6,984 bases of DNA from an uncultured Pelosinus sp. GTDB taxonomy: Bacteria > Bacillota > Negativicutes > UMGS1260. Below, one piece after another: positions 5,952-6,984 of this stretch; position 1 is the stretch's first letter, and every line of letters starts with the position of its first letter. The notes below the pieces were generated by a model. That model was not told the origin of the DNA. It saw only the letters and a list, made by a program, of their open reading frames with translations, and made no database searches. Where the stretch lies: the NCBI GenBank assembly GCA_900550105.1, contig URQW01000125.1, positions 1 through 6,984 of the forward strand, in the 5' to 3' direction. The translations under genes were made by a program, and so were the position numbers.

Positions 5952-6983
5952 CTCATCTGGATGGTTGCGTTTATCTTCCATGCAAGTAACCGTCACTTCA
6001 AAGCTGGCATAATCTGTACCGATAAATGGAACATTGCCGTTTGGTTTAATAGTTACGTCCCAGAACTCGCCATTGTATACCCGCCCTTTAGCAGGATCGC
6101 CTAAGAACAAGAGATACCCGCGAATCGTCGTCGATGTCAAACCCGAAATTTTAGGGATCACCATTGCGGGAACATCATAGTCAATCAGTACATCTGCCGC
6201 ATCCGGAATGGAAGAATCAGCGGGGATCTGAATCATGCCACTACGCGCTAGCGTATCATCAACAAAGAAATCATCGCCTGGAGTGAATTCCGTAACGGCA
6301 GGAGTTACGCTTATTTTCCATGTATCCCCTGCCACAAAGGTCTCCGTTCCACTTACTGCAAAAGTAACTTGCACGCCAGCATCAATCGTGATCGGCGCTG
6401 CGGTTACAGTAACATCAGCACTAAAAGGAGCAGCTAGCCCTTTTTTCCATTGCATCTTGCAGCCTGTTAGACTGCCGGCCGCATTCGGCGGCGCCGAAAT
6501 CGTCACATAGTAATCTTCTGCGGACGTCCCGGTGTACGATCCTCCAGAAGTTACTGTGCCATCACCAGTAATTGTTCCGTAGGGAGCTGCAGCACCAACC
6601 GCCGCGGGAAGTGCAGTTGCTCGCTTAACCTTGAGTGTTGATTTGTCGAAATTATAGTCGCCTACACTAATGTAGGTTCCAAGAAATGATTTATATTGCT
6701 TATTTCTAGCTGTTTTAGCTGCTTGAACAACCACGCCCTCATCACCATATACAGCAAGAGCCAGATTGGCCGGAGTTACTTCTTCTAGCGTCAAATCTAC
6801 GCTAAGTTTCTTCTCAGTAACGGCTTCATCCAAAACGCTTTTAGCAGCGTCCATAGATGATTTCTTTTCGACCGTTGTCACCTCAGGTTTCATGTCAAAC
6901 TTCGGCACGTTGCCGAGATGCCGAATCGGATCGAGCTGACCACTTTTGTTTTTTCGTGCAAAAAGTACCTGTCCTGATCCAAT
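5910..6983 (-). CDS. Phage tail tube (major tail) protein with an inserted beta-rich domain, 5' end beyond right edge
   Basis: The frame is open to the right edge: 357 residues are visible and the true start is outside the window. In-frame residues before the GTG at 6908 read IGSGQVLFARKNKSGQLDPI and continue RHLGNVPKFDM, the N-terminal pattern expected of tail tube proteins. The GTG is therefore internal. The protein polymerises into the hollow tube through which DNA passes. After the first conserved part (SVDLTLEEVTPANLALAVYGDEG) there is an apparent insertion, about visible residues 125-235. It is rich in G, T, S and V and includes SGGSYTGTSAEDYYVTISAP and FVAGDTWKISV, resembling an extracellular Ig-like or flagellin-type beta-sandwich repeat. 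The tube fold then resumes (ARSGMIQIPADSS, VLIDYDVPAM, IRGYLLFLGDP, FEVTVTCMED) and ends PFGRIIDLTEARV. The insert probably decorates the outer tail surface. The tube call is firm from sequence and gene order; the insert boundaries are approximate. Confidence 0.93.
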   Translation of the reverse strand: MGSGQVLFARKNKSGQLDPIRHLGNVPKFDMKPEVTTVEKKSSMDAAKSVLDEAVTEKKLSVDLTLEEVTPANLALAVYGDEGVVVQAAKTARNKQYKSFLGTYISVGDYNFDKSTLKVKRATALPAAVGAAAPYGTITGDGTVTSGGSYTGTSAEDYYVTISAPPNAAGSLTGCKMQWKKGLAAPFSADVTVTAAPITIDAGVQVTFAVSGTETFVAGDTWKISVTPAVTEFTPGDDFFVDDTLARSGMIQIPADSSIPDAADVLIDYDVPAMVIPKISGLTSTTIRGYLLFLGDPAKGRVYNGEFWDVTIKPNGNVPFIGTDYASFEVTVTCMEDKRNHPDEPFGRIIDLTEARV

Positions 6984-6984
6984 A

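Noticed and set aside
1..6984. tRNA genes, CRISPR arrays, insertion sequences, origins
   Set aside because: I saw no cloverleaf-like pattern, no regularly spaced repeats, no transposase and no iteron cluster. Apart from 5150-5315 and 5826-5909 the window is almost entirely coding on the minus strand.

Overview
This window is part of the tail-morphogenesis module of a tailed bacteriophage or prophage. All the genes I can support lie on the minus strand, so the operon reads from right to left. Gene order is the conserved one for long-tailed phages: tail tube, tail assembly chaperone (two overlapping frames), tape measure, then a further tail or baseplate-type protein. The strong GGAGG/AGGAG-type Shine-Dalgarno sites, a TTG start, moderate GC and the style of the tape measure point to a Firmicutes host. 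A diderm lineage such as Negativicutes is possible, but I cannot prove it from the sequence. There is no integrase, tRNA, CRISPR array or insertion sequence. I cannot tell whether the tail is contractile, because the gene upstream of the tube is outside the window.

Layout in the direction of transcription. (1) 6984-5910: tail tube protein, open at the right edge, with an apparent inserted beta-rich domain. (2) 5900-5264: an AT-rich accessory cassette (moron) with a possible weak promoter, a small exported protein (5825-5316) and an intrinsic terminator. (3) 5263-5175: a scar containing an orphan ribosome-binding site, a three-codon micro-ORF and a second copy of the last codons of the tail tube gene. 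(4) 5149-4491: tail assembly chaperone in two frames, joined by a well-formed -1 programmed frameshift signal. (5) 4489-491: a 1332-residue tape measure protein carrying a predicted M15-type peptidase domain and a lytic transglycosylase domain. (6) 486-1: the 5' part of an unidentified phage structural protein, running off the left edge.

How the parts fit. The tube polymerises around the tape measure, which sets tail length. The chaperone and its frameshifted longer form coat the tape measure during assembly. The enzymatic domains of the tape measure probably open the cell-wall peptidoglycan at DNA entry. The moron does not belong to this machinery. Its composition, signal peptide, own terminator and flanking duplicated tube-gene end mark it as a later insertion.

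The two most notable points are the moron flanked by a 51-bp imperfect direct repeat (47/51 identical, all four differences synonymous), and the complete frameshift element: T TTT TTC, a 6-nt spacer and a 12-position stem.
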